A DNA stretch of 64,000 nucleotides from Membranihabitans maritimus. GTDB lineage: Bacteria > Bacteroidota > Bacteroidia > Chitinophagales > Saprospiraceae. The notes under the pieces were generated by a model that was not told where the DNA came from, searched no databases, and saw only the letters and a list, made by a program, of their open reading frames with translations. The position numbers were made by a program, and so were the translations under genes. Of this stretch, positions 9,045 through 16,857 are shown piece by piece. Positions within the stretch are counted from its first letter, which is position 1. The number at the start of each line of letters is the position of its first letter. The stretch is from NCBI RefSeq assembly GCF_021729145.1, contig NZ_JAJSLW010000007.1:75067-139066 (forward strand), given 5' to 3'.

Positions 9045-9289
9045 AAAGAACCGAAAAATCCATGGTTTAGAACTTGTACGTGTAAAACTAGAACTAACTT
9101 CTTATATTAAACTCATTCGTCATATATCTTAATTAATATATAAATCAATCATTTAGTTCCAGTTATAACACTTATATTGTTAAATATATTATGTCTTATC
9201 ATAAAAATTCATATTTCCCGTTTCAAATTAATCAATTGTGACCAGCCCCTTATCTCCGTTCCCCACCAAAAATAATACCTATTCAAAAT

Positions 9290-9655
9290 CTAATACACAT
9301 AATCCTGTCGCTCAACCAAGGCATAAAAGTCCTTTTCAAGAGGAAGGTATCCCTGGTCATAACAGAAGTAATAAACATTACCATTCTTAGTTCTATATAC
9401 ATTTGTGAAATAGGAAAAATCAAATTTTTTTTGTTGCAACTGCCTTTTATGAACTTTGGTCTTTCCACTGGGATTTAATTCAGCTAAGACTCGTCTATTC
9501 TTTCTCAGAATACGGTTTACTTTTCGCATAAGATTATTAGTATTCCGATTGAGATGGTTATTATAGGTTGATCTACACTCAGAATTACAAAATTTTTTAT
9601 CTACCCTCCCTTTTAAAGGTTTGCCACATTCCATACAAGTTCTGTCCCTATTCAT
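9290..9655 (-). CDS. Zinc-ribbon protein of a Bacteroidota-specific family
   Basis: 121 residues, started at ATG 9655 (a GTG one codon upstream is in frame). The N-terminus holds a four-cysteine zinc ribbon: CMECG, then CNSECR, of the type seen in DUF2116-like zinc ribbons. The middle is strongly basic (RKVNRILRKNRRVLAELNPSGKTKV) and the C-terminal half is aromatic-rich (FDFSYFTNVYRTKNGNVYYFCYDQGYLPL). I recognise this combination as a widespread but uncharacterised Bacteroidota protein; nucleic-acid binding is suggested by the ribbon plus basic helix. It is isolated between long gaps and ends in its own terminator. Confidence 0.8.
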   Translation of the reverse strand: MNRDRTCMECGKPLKGRVDKKFCNSECRSTYNNHLNRNTNNLMRKVNRILRKNRRVLAELNPSGKTKVHKRQLQQKKFDFSYFTNVYRTKNGNVYYFCYDQGYLPLEKDFYALVERQDYVY

Positions 9656-10314
9656 CACATCAACAAAACAATTTAAAGTTAAACACTATCATAGTACATG
9701 AATTTGATAACTACATATAGAATATCCTTCTAATGCGCAAAGCATGATGGTTCATCTCTAACAATAAAGCTAAACCGAGAAAAGAATATAATAAAAATTT
9801 ACAATTTCTAATAACAATCAACAACACAAAGACAAAATTCTTTGAAGCCAATCACTTCAATAATATTAAATATCCTGGGGGCGACAAATATGTTATAGGT
9901 TTAGAGTGAGTATACCAGAGCATACATGGTTTGCCCGTTATCCTGTGGAAGATTCCTGAAACCTTATTCGGATACAGTAAAGGCAATGTTTTCACCTTCA
10001 CCATTCAAGCCAGAGAATTCGAATTATGGAAAAACATCAGTAACTTACCTAAATTAGACCAATTATTAAAGGGATCTCTTTTCTTTAATTGACCAATTTC
10101 TCGATGAAAATTAGATGCTCAAATGAAAGCTGAATTCAAATGTTGCAAATACCCTTTTGATATTTTTAATAATATTTTTTGATCTATCTCCTTTTTCTTT
10201 GGGGAAATGGTAATTTAGAGATTTCAAAAAGCAGCGGCGCAAATTATCAAAACAATATATGATTTTCGCTAATACCAATACGGGTCCTTACTTACACCAA
10301 ATTATTCAAGGAAT
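9656..10314. other. Long non-coding gap with a possible gene relic
   Basis: 659 bp between the zinc-ribbon gene and the DinB gene. The only coding-like signal is the interrupted plus-strand frame at 9748-10092, listed separately. The last 220 bp before the DinB start carry no recognisable promoter motif. Confidence 0.45.
9748..10092 (+). pseudogene. Possible degraded coding sequence with one in-frame stop
   Basis: One plus-strand frame is open for 115 codons from 9748 to a TGA at 10090-10092 except for a single TGA at 9907-9909. The second part reads like protein (HGLPVILWKIPETLFGY, then FTFTIQAREFELWKNI) with varied, non-repetitive composition and no start codon at a sensible place. This would fit the remains of a gene, but AT-rich DNA can give such a frame by chance. 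I do not recognise the family. Confidence 0.2.
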
Positions 10315-10833
10315 ATGCTACGACATTTATTACCATTAATACTAATTCTGGTCACAATGAGTCAACTCTCCTCTCAAAACTACCTTGATGAAATAAAAAC
10401 AAAGTGGGTAAATGCCCACAAGTATATGATGGAATTAACGGCTAATACGCCTGATTCTCTGTATCATTTTCGTCCTACCGGAGAATCGATGACATTACAA
10501 GAACAAATAATACATACGGGTAGTAATATGATTCGCCTTTCAAACGGGCAATTGCAATTTAATAAAATAGCAAAGCCAGAAATTAATGTTGAAACAGCTT
10601 CACCTGAGGAGACGAGGTCTTATCTAGATGCTGCATTTAAATATGCTCTGCAAGCAATTGAAAATGAATCGGATGCTTCGTTGAATACGATAAGTCAAAA
10701 CTTTTTTGCCGGCCCCAAATCACATAGACAAATAATTAATGTAATGAACGACCATGTAGCCCATCATCGAGGTCAAATAATCGTATATCTGAGATTAAAT
10801 GGGATATCGCCACCTCGTTACGTCGGTTGGTAA
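10315..10833 (+). CDS. DinB/YfiT-type protein with signal peptide
   Basis: 172 residues. Residues 1-20 (ending QLSSQ) form a signal peptide, followed by a four-helix DinB-like domain: NAHKYMMELTANTPDSLYHFRP, the metal-ligand candidate in EQIIHTG, and the C-terminal pair in DHVAHHRGQIIVYLRLNG ending in the family's typical PPRYVGW. DinB-superfamily proteins bind a metal through three histidines and include thiol transferases; most are cytoplasmic, so the exported form is a variation. The 3' end overlaps the convergent cfa gene by 16 nt. No promoter consensus seen. Confidence 0.85.
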   Translation: MLRHLLPLILILVTMSQLSSQNYLDEIKTKWVNAHKYMMELTANTPDSLYHFRPTGESMTLQEQIIHTGSNMIRLSNGQLQFNKIAKPEINVETASPEETRSYLDAAFKYALQAIENESDASLNTISQNFFAGPKSHRQIINVMNDHVAHHRGQIIVYLRLNGISPPRYVGW

Positions 10834-11996
10834 TCATTTGTTTTAGTTCCTATTCTGCCCTCCTTGTTGTATATCGGGTAACGAAAAGAACGGTAAACTT
10901 TCCTGAAACTTTTTTTAGTCAGCACTATTTGCCACAAATTATTGTGATTGGCCCTAAATGCACCTGCACAGCAACTAAGGTAATAAATCCACATTCGATA
11001 AAATGTCTCATTATAATTTTCTTTTATCCTTGGCCAATTTTTTTTAAATCTTTTGAGCCAGGCCATTAAAGTAGTATCGTAATATTTCCCAAAATTATGC
11101 CAGTCCTGTAGAATAAATTTCTGGCCCATTGATCTGGCAACCTGCTGAGCTGAAGGAATCAAACCATTTGGGAATATATATTTATGGATCCAGGGATCAG
11201 CAGTAAAAGAGGTATCGTGGCTTCCAATGGTATGAATTAAGGTAATGCCATTGTCTTTCAAAGCTTCATATACTTTTTCCATATACACTTTATGGTTCTT
11301 GAAACCCACATGCTCGAACATTCCTATAGAGACAATCCGATCAAATTTTTCGCTAATATTTCTATAGTCTTGAATGCGAATTTCTGCCTGAAGGTCTTTG
11401 CAACGTTCCTTCGCCAACTCCGCCTGTGCTTTTGAAAGGGTTATTCCCAGCACATCGACATCGTAGTTTTCAGCTGCATATTTCACAAAACCGCCCCATC
11501 CGCACCCGATATCAAGGACTTTCATACCTGGGCTTAATTTCAACTTTTCGCAAATCATTTCCAGTTTCTTATTCTGCGCTTCATCCAGGTTCTTGGCACC
11601 ATCCCAATAACCACAAGAATACATCATATTTATCCCCAACATTTCACGATACAAATCATTCCCAATATCGTAGTGGTGTGCTACAGACTTAGAGGAACGG
11701 GATATCGTTTGCAAATTCAACAACCTTGCCTTCAAGTTTTGAAATGCAAGAGAAAAGTTATTTTTCACCTTTTCATTGATATCAGCGGTCAATAATCGAT
11801 CAAATAACTGGTCCAATCGTCTACATTCCCACCAACCTTCCATATAAGATTCTCCAAGCCCCATCGACCCATGGATTAATGTCCGCCTGTAAAATTCAGG
11901 ATTCAAAACTTTTATATCCCAAGGATTATCACCCTCAAATTCTACTCCACTTCCCCGTATCAATTCGTTCAGCTTTAGCTTATAACTATTATTCAT
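10818..11996 (-). CDS. cfa: Cyclopropane-fatty-acyl-phospholipid synthase
   Basis: Cfa methylenates cis double bonds of membrane phospholipid acyl chains using S-adenosylmethionine, usually in stationary phase or acid stress. The 392-residue product (E. coli Cfa 382) starts MNNSYKLK; the longer in-frame ATG at 12020 adds eight atypical residues. Seen: N-terminal domain with GMGLGESYMEGWW-like text (SMGLGESYMEGWW), HHYDIGNDLYREML, SAM loop VLDIGCGWGGF (about 165), MFEHVGFKNH, and the C-terminal YYLSCCAGAFRANHNNLWQ that corresponds to a conserved Cfa segment. The 3' end overlaps the convergent DinB gene by 16 nt. Confidence 0.95.
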   Translation of the reverse strand: MNNSYKLKLNELIRGSGVEFEGDNPWDIKVLNPEFYRRTLIHGSMGLGESYMEGWWECRRLDQLFDRLLTADINEKVKNNFSLAFQNLKARLLNLQTISRSSKSVAHHYDIGNDLYREMLGINMMYSCGYWDGAKNLDEAQNKKLEMICEKLKLSPGMKVLDIGCGWGGFVKYAAENYDVDVLGITLSKAQAELAKERCKDLQAEIRIQDYRNISEKFDRIVSIGMFEHVGFKNHKVYMEKVYEALKDNGITLIHTIGSHDTSFTADPWIHKYIFPNGLIPSAQQVARSMGQKFILQDWHNFGKYYDTTLMAWLKRFKKNWPRIKENYNETFYRMWIYYLSCCAGAFRANHNNLWQIVLTKKSFRKVYRSFRYPIYNKEGRIGTKTNDYQPT

Positions 11997-12275
11997 ACAT
12001 AAAAGTGTTTTACTAAACAATTAGAAATAAATATTTAAACATCAAATACTTACGCCCATTCTATTAAATTAAGCCAACAACTATTTGAACTATAAATTAA
12101 AAAAAAACTTTAAATTTATAAACTCACTCTTCCGCAAAATTTATCAATACCATAAAATATATTGTATAATTAGGATCAAAATCGTATTATCATGTTTATT
12201 AAACTATAAAGTGTAATTTAATATTCCAGATCCTAGGGTAATACGAAGGGTTAGAATCTAAAAATTAACACAAAT

Positions 12276-13277
12276 ATGAATGACTTAGATGTCGTTAATT
12301 GGGGAATTATAGGGGTAGGAGATGTTTGCGAAGTAAAAAGTGGTCCGGCTTTTAGTAAAATACCGGGGTCAAATCTTGTAGCTGTAATGCGACGTAACGC
12401 ATCAAAAGCAAAAGATTACGCAAAAAGGCATAATGTACCACACTGGTACAGTGATGCGGATGAATTGATACAATCTGCAGACATTAATGCGATCTATATT
12501 GCCACACCTCCTCATATGCATGCCCATTATACAAAATTGGCAGCGGCAGCAGGTAAACCCATCTACGTAGAAAAACCAATGGCCAGGAATTTCAAAGAGT
12601 GCAACGAGATGATTCGTATCTGTAATGCGTCAAATGTTAAATTATTTACAGCCTATTACAGACGGTGTCTCCCTAATTTTTTGAAAATAAAATCCATCAT
12701 CGATGAAGGGGTTTTGGGGGAGGTCAGATATGTAGATTTACATCTCACCCAACCACTAAAAGATGTCGATTTACCACCTGAAAGTTCGGGAAACTGGCGA
12801 ATTAACCCCGAAATTGCAGGAGGAGGTTATTTTTATGATTTAGCCTCCCACCAGCTTGATTTCTTAGATTATTTATGGGGTCCACTAAAAAACACTAGGG
12901 GTATATGCTTGAATCAGGCCCGCAAATATGAAGCAGAAGATATTGTTTCCGGTACCTTTACTTTCGAAAACGGGATTTTAGGACAGGGTCTGTGGTGTTT
13001 TACAACCTCTGAAATATCCTCGAAAGATCAGGCTGTAATCGCAGGAACAAAGGGAGAAGTCCGTTTTTCATATTTTGGAGATACCAACGTGTATCTTTAT
13101 ATCGAAAACCAAAAAATAGAAACATTCACCTTTGAAATGCCTGCACATGTACATCAACCATTATTGGAAACTGTCGTCAAAGATTTGCAAGGAAAAGGGA
13201 TATGCCCCAGTACAGGGATAAGCGGAGCACGAACGAATAAAGTTATGGAAGATTTATGCCAATGGGTTCCCCTTTAG
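12276..13277 (+). CDS. Gfo/Idh/MocA-family NAD(P)-dependent oxidoreductase
   Basis: 333 residues, no signal peptide. N-terminal Rossmann fold (WGIIGVGDVCEVKSGPAF, then AVMRR), the family's signature EKP in YVEKPMARN (about 97-105), and the C-terminal alpha/beta domain with GGGYFYDLASHQLDFLDYLWG, where the H is the usual catalytic-site histidine region. Such enzymes oxidise or reduce sugars and inositols at ring carbons; the exact substrate is unknown. Its 3' end overlaps the convergent methyltransferase by 4 nt. The 279-bp upstream region separates it from divergent cfa. Confidence 0.9.
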   Translation: MNDLDVVNWGIIGVGDVCEVKSGPAFSKIPGSNLVAVMRRNASKAKDYAKRHNVPHWYSDADELIQSADINAIYIATPPHMHAHYTKLAAAAGKPIYVEKPMARNFKECNEMIRICNASNVKLFTAYYRRCLPNFLKIKSIIDEGVLGEVRYVDLHLTQPLKDVDLPPESSGNWRINPEIAGGGYFYDLASHQLDFLDYLWGPLKNTRGICLNQARKYEAEDIVSGTFTFENGILGQGLWCFTTSEISSKDQAVIAGTKGEVRFSYFGDTNVYLYIENQKIETFTFEMPAHVHQPLLETVVKDLQGKGICPSTGISGARTNKVMEDLCQWVPL

Positions 13278-13909
13278 GTTTTGCGAAAAATCACTACCCT
13301 ATCGTCTTTTGACGGCAATATTGTAAATCTCCATTTCTCGGCAATAAATGCTATTGTTTGCCTATGAAAAAATATAACATGTGTTTGATCATTCACGTAA
13401 TGCCACGTCCTAAAGGCTTTCAGGGATTGATAAAAATCTGTCATTATCACCAACAGGCTGCCACGTTTCATTAAATTACAAAGAAAGTCCAGTTCATCGG
13501 ATGGGTTGAAAAAATGTTCAAAGCATTCAGTGGCAAATATAAAATCATAACATTTGCTATTCATTCCATTTTGGTAAAAAATAGGATCGTAATTGTCACA
13601 TTTAAATCCTTTGTTCTTCAGAATAACAGACAATGTTGGCTTTGGCCCGCATCCAAAATCAAGTCCACCTGCTCCTTCCTTTAAATATGGCAGGGCAGGT
13701 TTAATGGCTCTGTTTAAGAACCGCACATAACCAGGAAATTCAATTCCGTTTTTGTGCGTCAAATACCGCTCCTTTTCCTCTTGATATTCAGGCCTAAAAA
13801 CGGGATCTATAAAGATAGAATAACAATGGTCACAAAATCTAAATATTCTGTCGTCAGGGCCTTCTATGATTTTTATTGGTCCTCTGTTGCCACATAGCGG
13901 GCAGTCCAT
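13274..13909 (-). CDS. Class I SAM-dependent methyltransferase with N-terminal zinc ribbon
   Basis: 211 residues. Cys pairs CPLC (3-6) and CDHC (27-30) make a small zinc ribbon; a methyltransferase domain follows with the SAM-binding loop GLDFGCGPKPTL (about 82), YDFIFATECFEHF, and LLVIMTDFY. Similar proteins are annotated only as class I methyltransferases, and the acceptor is unknown. It starts 3 nt after the SulP stop, so it is co-transcribed with that transporter and should share its leader-based control, if any. Confidence 0.85.
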   Translation of the reverse strand: MDCPLCGNRGPIKIIEGPDDRIFRFCDHCYSIFIDPVFRPEYQEEKERYLTHKNGIEFPGYVRFLNRAIKPALPYLKEGAGGLDFGCGPKPTLSVILKNKGFKCDNYDPIFYQNGMNSKCYDFIFATECFEHFFNPSDELDFLCNLMKRGSLLVIMTDFYQSLKAFRTWHYVNDQTHVIFFHRQTIAFIAEKWRFTILPSKDDRVVIFRKT

Positions 13910-13912
13910 AAA

Positions 13913-15442
13913 TTATATTTTATCCACTACAACTTTGTAAGTGGGATCTTCGATTACATTTACATCAATTAAAGCATCCGCATTTTTCAATAACTTCCTG
14001 CAATCAGGACTTAAGTGCTTTAAATGAACTTTCTTACCAACTTTTTGATACCTTTCCGTTAATTTATTCAACGTGTCTATTGCAGACATATCCACTACCC
14101 TACTTTCTGAAAAATCGATTACGATTTCTTCCGGATCATTTAAGATATCAAATTTATCATTAAACACCGCGGTAGAACCAAAAAATAAAGGGCCATAAAT
14201 TTCATAATACTTCACCCCATTTTCATCCATTCTCTTTCTTGCCCTAATTCTTTTGGCATTGTCCCAAGCAAATACAAGCGCTGAAATAATAACACCAATC
14301 AATACAGCCAATGCCAAATTATGCAAAAAGACCGTAATTACAGCGACAAGAATACCAACAAAAAGATCGGTCTTGGGTATTTTACCTATCATTCTAAAAC
14401 TTACCCATTCAAAGGTCCCGATAGATACCATTATCATTACCCCTGTCAGAGCAGCCATAGGCAATTTACCAATTAAACCAGCCCCGAACATAATAAAAAT
14501 CAATAACATAACAGCAGCTACGATACCAGATAAACGTGCTCGAGCTCCAGAGGATATATTAATTAAACTTTGTCCCAACATTGCACAACCACCCATGCCG
14601 GAAAAAAATCCCGACAATACATTTGCTGTGCCCTGCGCTACACATTCTTTGTTGCCACGCCCTCTGGTTTCAGTTATCTCATCAATAATATTTAATGTCA
14701 AAAGACTTTCGATCAAACCTACACCTGCCATAATAACAGCATATGGGGTAATCACTTGAAGCGTTTCAAAAGTAAAAGGGACCATGGGAATATGGAACGG
14801 CGGGAATCCGCCTTCTATCGAAGCAAGATCACCCACAGTTTTTGTATCGATTCCGAAAGTTATTACTATCCCAAAAACTACTAAAATAGCAACAAGGGAA
14901 GAAGGTATTGCTTTACTCAATTTTGGTAAACCCCAAATAATAAACATAGTGACCACTACAAGTCCCAATAAAGTATAAAGAGGGTTTCCGGTTAACCATT
15001 CACCATCTGAGTTCTTAAATTGTCCCAGTTGAGACATAAAAATAATAACGGCCAATCCATTCACAAATCCATATACAACGGGTTGAGGAACTAATCTCAT
15101 AAATTTTCCTAATTTAAAAATACCCGCTAGTATTTGTAATATTCCTGCCATGACAACCGTAGCAAAAATATACTCCGGGCCATGAGATATAGACAAAGAC
15201 ACAATCACTACTGCAACCGCTCCGGTAGCTCCTGATATCATACCAGGTCTTCCTCCCAAAACTGAAGCCACCAATCCCATAACAAATGCAGCATATAACC
15301 CTGTCAAAGGTGATAATTCCGCCATAAAAGCAAAAGCAATGGCCTCCGGAATAAGGGCTAAAGCAACTGTAAGTCCAGATAAAATCTCAATTTTATAATC
15401 AACTTTCTGCTTAAAATCAAAAAGGTTTAAATACTTTTTCAT
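13913..15442 (-). CDS. SulP-family anion transporter with STAS domain (second of two)
   Basis: 509 residues: SulP membrane domain (about 1-400; SGLTVALALIPEAIAFAF, SGATGAVAVVIVSL, GGCAMLGQSLINISSG) and a shorter C-terminal STAS domain (about 408-509; VIDFSESRVVDMSAIDTL). The form resembles the BicA-like branch of bacterial SulP proteins, which are Na+/bicarbonate symporters, but substrate cannot be read from the sequence. It differs clearly from the first SulP (562 residues). Upstream lie a near-perfect Bacteroidota promoter and a structured 200-nt leader (see 15496-15602 and 15650-15680). The zinc-ribbon methyltransferase follows 3 nt after the stop. Confidence 0.93.
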   Translation of the reverse strand: MKKYLNLFDFKQKVDYKIEILSGLTVALALIPEAIAFAFMAELSPLTGLYAAFVMGLVASVLGGRPGMISGATGAVAVVIVSLSISHGPEYIFATVVMAGILQILAGIFKLGKFMRLVPQPVVYGFVNGLAVIIFMSQLGQFKNSDGEWLTGNPLYTLLGLVVVTMFIIWGLPKLSKAIPSSLVAILVVFGIVITFGIDTKTVGDLASIEGGFPPFHIPMVPFTFETLQVITPYAVIMAGVGLIESLLTLNIIDEITETRGRGNKECVAQGTANVLSGFFSGMGGCAMLGQSLINISSGARARLSGIVAAVMLLIFIMFGAGLIGKLPMAALTGVMIMVSIGTFEWVSFRMIGKIPKTDLFVGILVAVITVFLHNLALAVLIGVIISALVFAWDNAKRIRARKRMDENGVKYYEIYGPLFFGSTAVFNDKFDILNDPEEIVIDFSESRVVDMSAIDTLNKLTERYQKVGKKVHLKHLSPDCRKLLKNADALIDVNVIEDPTYKVVVDKI

Positions 15443-15495
15443 GTAATGTATTTTGTAAATTAGTAGGAATTAGCGTTAGGTGGATTGGAAGAAAC

Positions 15496-15602
15496 AGTAT
15501 TGCATAAAAGGTCCTGGAGATTTACCAAATAAATGATCGGCACCACAACTACTGTTTTTTTTGAGGCCTGGCCTCCATGCAATACTCCATCAGGGCGGAG
15601 TA
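15496..15602 (-). promoter_or_regulatory. Structured 5' leader of the second SulP gene with mutually exclusive helices
   Basis: Inside the predicted SulP leader three helices compete. A perfect 10-bp inverted repeat AGTATTGCAT/ATGCAATACT joins 15496-15505 with 15577-15586. The first arm can instead pair through AAACAGTA/TACTGTTT (15492-15499 with 15550-15557). The second arm can pair with TACTCC/GGAGTA (15583-15588 with 15597-15602). A GC-rich hairpin GAGGCCTGGCCTC sits at 15563-15575. Such overlap is the usual sign of an RNA switch or attenuator. I cannot match it to a known riboswitch class. Confidence 0.5.
15549..15590 (-). CDS. Second candidate tiny ORF (13 codons) in the SulP leader
   Basis: The frame reads MEYCMEARPQKKQ and overlaps the stop of the preceding 16-codon frame in a TGATG arrangement. 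It runs across the GC-rich hairpin and one arm of the 10-bp inverted repeat, so translation would melt the competing helices. Supported only by position and overlap. Confidence 0.2.
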   Translation of the reverse strand: MEYCMEARPQKKQ

Positions 15603-15640
15603 ATACTAAAAATATTATATATAATTACTTGATCTTTCAT
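15590..15640 (-). CDS. Candidate leader peptide (16 codons) in the SulP leader
   Basis: The frame reads MKDQVIIYNIFSITPP and stops with TGA at 15590-15592. Its ATG lies about 5 nt after the expected transcription start, so it would be almost leaderless. It ends in Pro-Pro, a context that can slow ribosomes. Its stop overlaps the start of a second tiny frame (TGATG). Such short frames also arise by chance, so confidence is low. Confidence 0.25.
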   Translation of the reverse strand: MKDQVIIYNIFSITPP

Positions 15641-15649
15641 AAGAAGCCA

Positions 15650-15680
15650 CAAAAGTAATAAAATTCTGAAGAAGACCAAA
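15650..15680 (-). promoter_or_regulatory. Promoter of the second SulP gene
   Basis: On the minus strand TTTG (15677-15680), a 19-nt spacer and TACTTTTG (15650-15657) match the Bacteroidota sigma-A consensus TTTG-N19-TAnnTTTG exactly. The predicted start near 15645 leaves a leader of about 200 nt before the SulP ATG at 15442. Confidence 0.7.
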
Positions 15681-15897
15681 TATTCAACTTCTATATAATA
15701 AAATATGCAAAATAAACCAAATTACAAAATTTTAATAATACAATTAATCCCAATTAGCAAAACATATGACTTAACCTAATTATTATCACAAGTATTAATT
15801 TCCCGATTAAATTCAATCACAAACAGGTTTTTAAATTTATTTATTAAAGTTCTGTCTATAACTATATTTTCATATAATATTTTTTTATAATATTTGC

Positions 15898-16857
15898 ATG
15901 GTGGATAAATCAATACATATCGATGAATTAGTTGAAAAAGTCATCCATAAGGATCGAATAGCTCTTTCAAAAGCCATTACACTTATTGAAAGCTCTCTTT
16001 CTTATGACCGCTCCATGGCAAGCTCATTTATGCAATTGATTCAACCATACAGATACCCCATCCCAAAAATCGGGATAACCGGTAGTCCCGGAGTAGGCAA
16101 AAGCACCTTTATAAATGACTACGTAAAAGGGATTGGGCGTAATACCAAAATTGCTATACTGACAATTGATCCTTCGAGTTCCTTCACAGGTGGTAGTTTA
16201 CTTGGTGACAAGACGAGAATGTCTGATATAGTTGACTATGACAATGTATTTATCCGCCCGAGTCCTTCAAAGGGTAAGTTAGGAGGTATTTCAATACATT
16301 CGTGGGAGACCGTACAGATTTGTGAAGCTGCAGGATTTGACCAAATACTTATTGAGACGGTGGGAATCGGACAATCCGAAATAGAAATAAAATACCTGGC
16401 GGATGAAATTGTTTTTCTTGTTCAACCGGGAAGTGGAGATGAATTACAGGGCATCAAAAAAGGGATCCTGGAAATAGCGAATAAAATAGTCGTTACAAAA
16501 ACAGATCTTGACCCTAAACTGGCCCAAACTACCGTTCACCAACTCAAAACCGCACTCCATCTTTCCGATATCCAGGCTAAGGGCAATGGTTTGTCTTATT
16601 ATCAAATATCGACAAAAGATTCAGCATCCATCAATACTTTAATAGAAGACCTGACTAAAATAAAGCCAGGAAAATTAAACAGGTTCTGGGAATTTTGGTT
16701 TCAGAAACATATCAATCAACTTTGTATAGACTTTTTGACCAATCATCCAAAATTTAAAACGGAACTAGGACGCATGGAAAGGCAAATAGCAAATGGGGAC
16801 ACATCACATTTTAGAGCAATCGAGTTACTTCAAAACACCCTGAATAAATTATGTTGA
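15898..16857 (+). CDS. meaB: Methylmalonyl-CoA mutase-associated GTPase
   Basis: MeaB is the G3E GTPase chaperone that protects and loads adenosylcobalamin-dependent methylmalonyl-CoA mutase. The 319-residue product shows Walker A GSPGVGKST (62-70), the metal/switch motif TIDPSSSFTGGSLLGDKTRM, ETVGIGQSE with the conserved base-binding region, and VTKTD (NKxD-like). Length is typical. No mutase gene is adjacent, which is less common, but a cobalamin adenosyltransferase lies at 52740-53297. It overlaps the M23 peptidase gene by 7 nt and heads a plus-strand run of four genes. Confidence 0.95.
   Translation: MVDKSIHIDELVEKVIHKDRIALSKAITLIESSLSYDRSMASSFMQLIQPYRYPIPKIGITGSPGVGKSTFINDYVKGIGRNTKIAILTIDPSSSFTGGSLLGDKTRMSDIVDYDNVFIRPSPSKGKLGGISIHSWETVQICEAAGFDQILIETVGIGQSEIEIKYLADEIVFLVQPGSGDELQGIKKGILEIANKIVVTKTDLDPKLAQTTVHQLKTALHLSDIQAKGNGLSYYQISTKDSASINTLIEDLTKIKPGKLNRFWEFWFQKHINQLCIDFLTNHPKFKTELGRMERQIANGDTSHFRAIELLQNTLNKLC

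Larger units (their letters stand above)
8797..9289. other. Intergenic region with promoter and terminator
   Basis: 493 bp. It contains the -7 element for the small membrane protein and the strong terminator at 9017-9044 belonging to the zinc-ribbon gene. The remainder (9045-9289) is AT-rich with no ORF or strong structure that I can support. Confidence 0.5.
15443..15897. other. Divergent region between SulP and meaB
   Basis: 455 bp. The SulP side holds the promoter, two tiny ORFs and competing helices listed separately. The meaB side (15690-15897) is very AT-rich and shows no exact promoter consensus. Confidence 0.6.

Noticed and set aside
14253-14759. 168-codon plus-strand ORF
   Set aside because: Antisense shadow inside the second SulP gene.
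15563-15575. GAGGCCTGGCCTC hairpin next to a run of T as an intrinsic terminator
   Set aside because: On the plus strand the T run precedes the hairpin, and on the minus strand it becomes an A run after it, so it is not a terminator; treated as leader structure.
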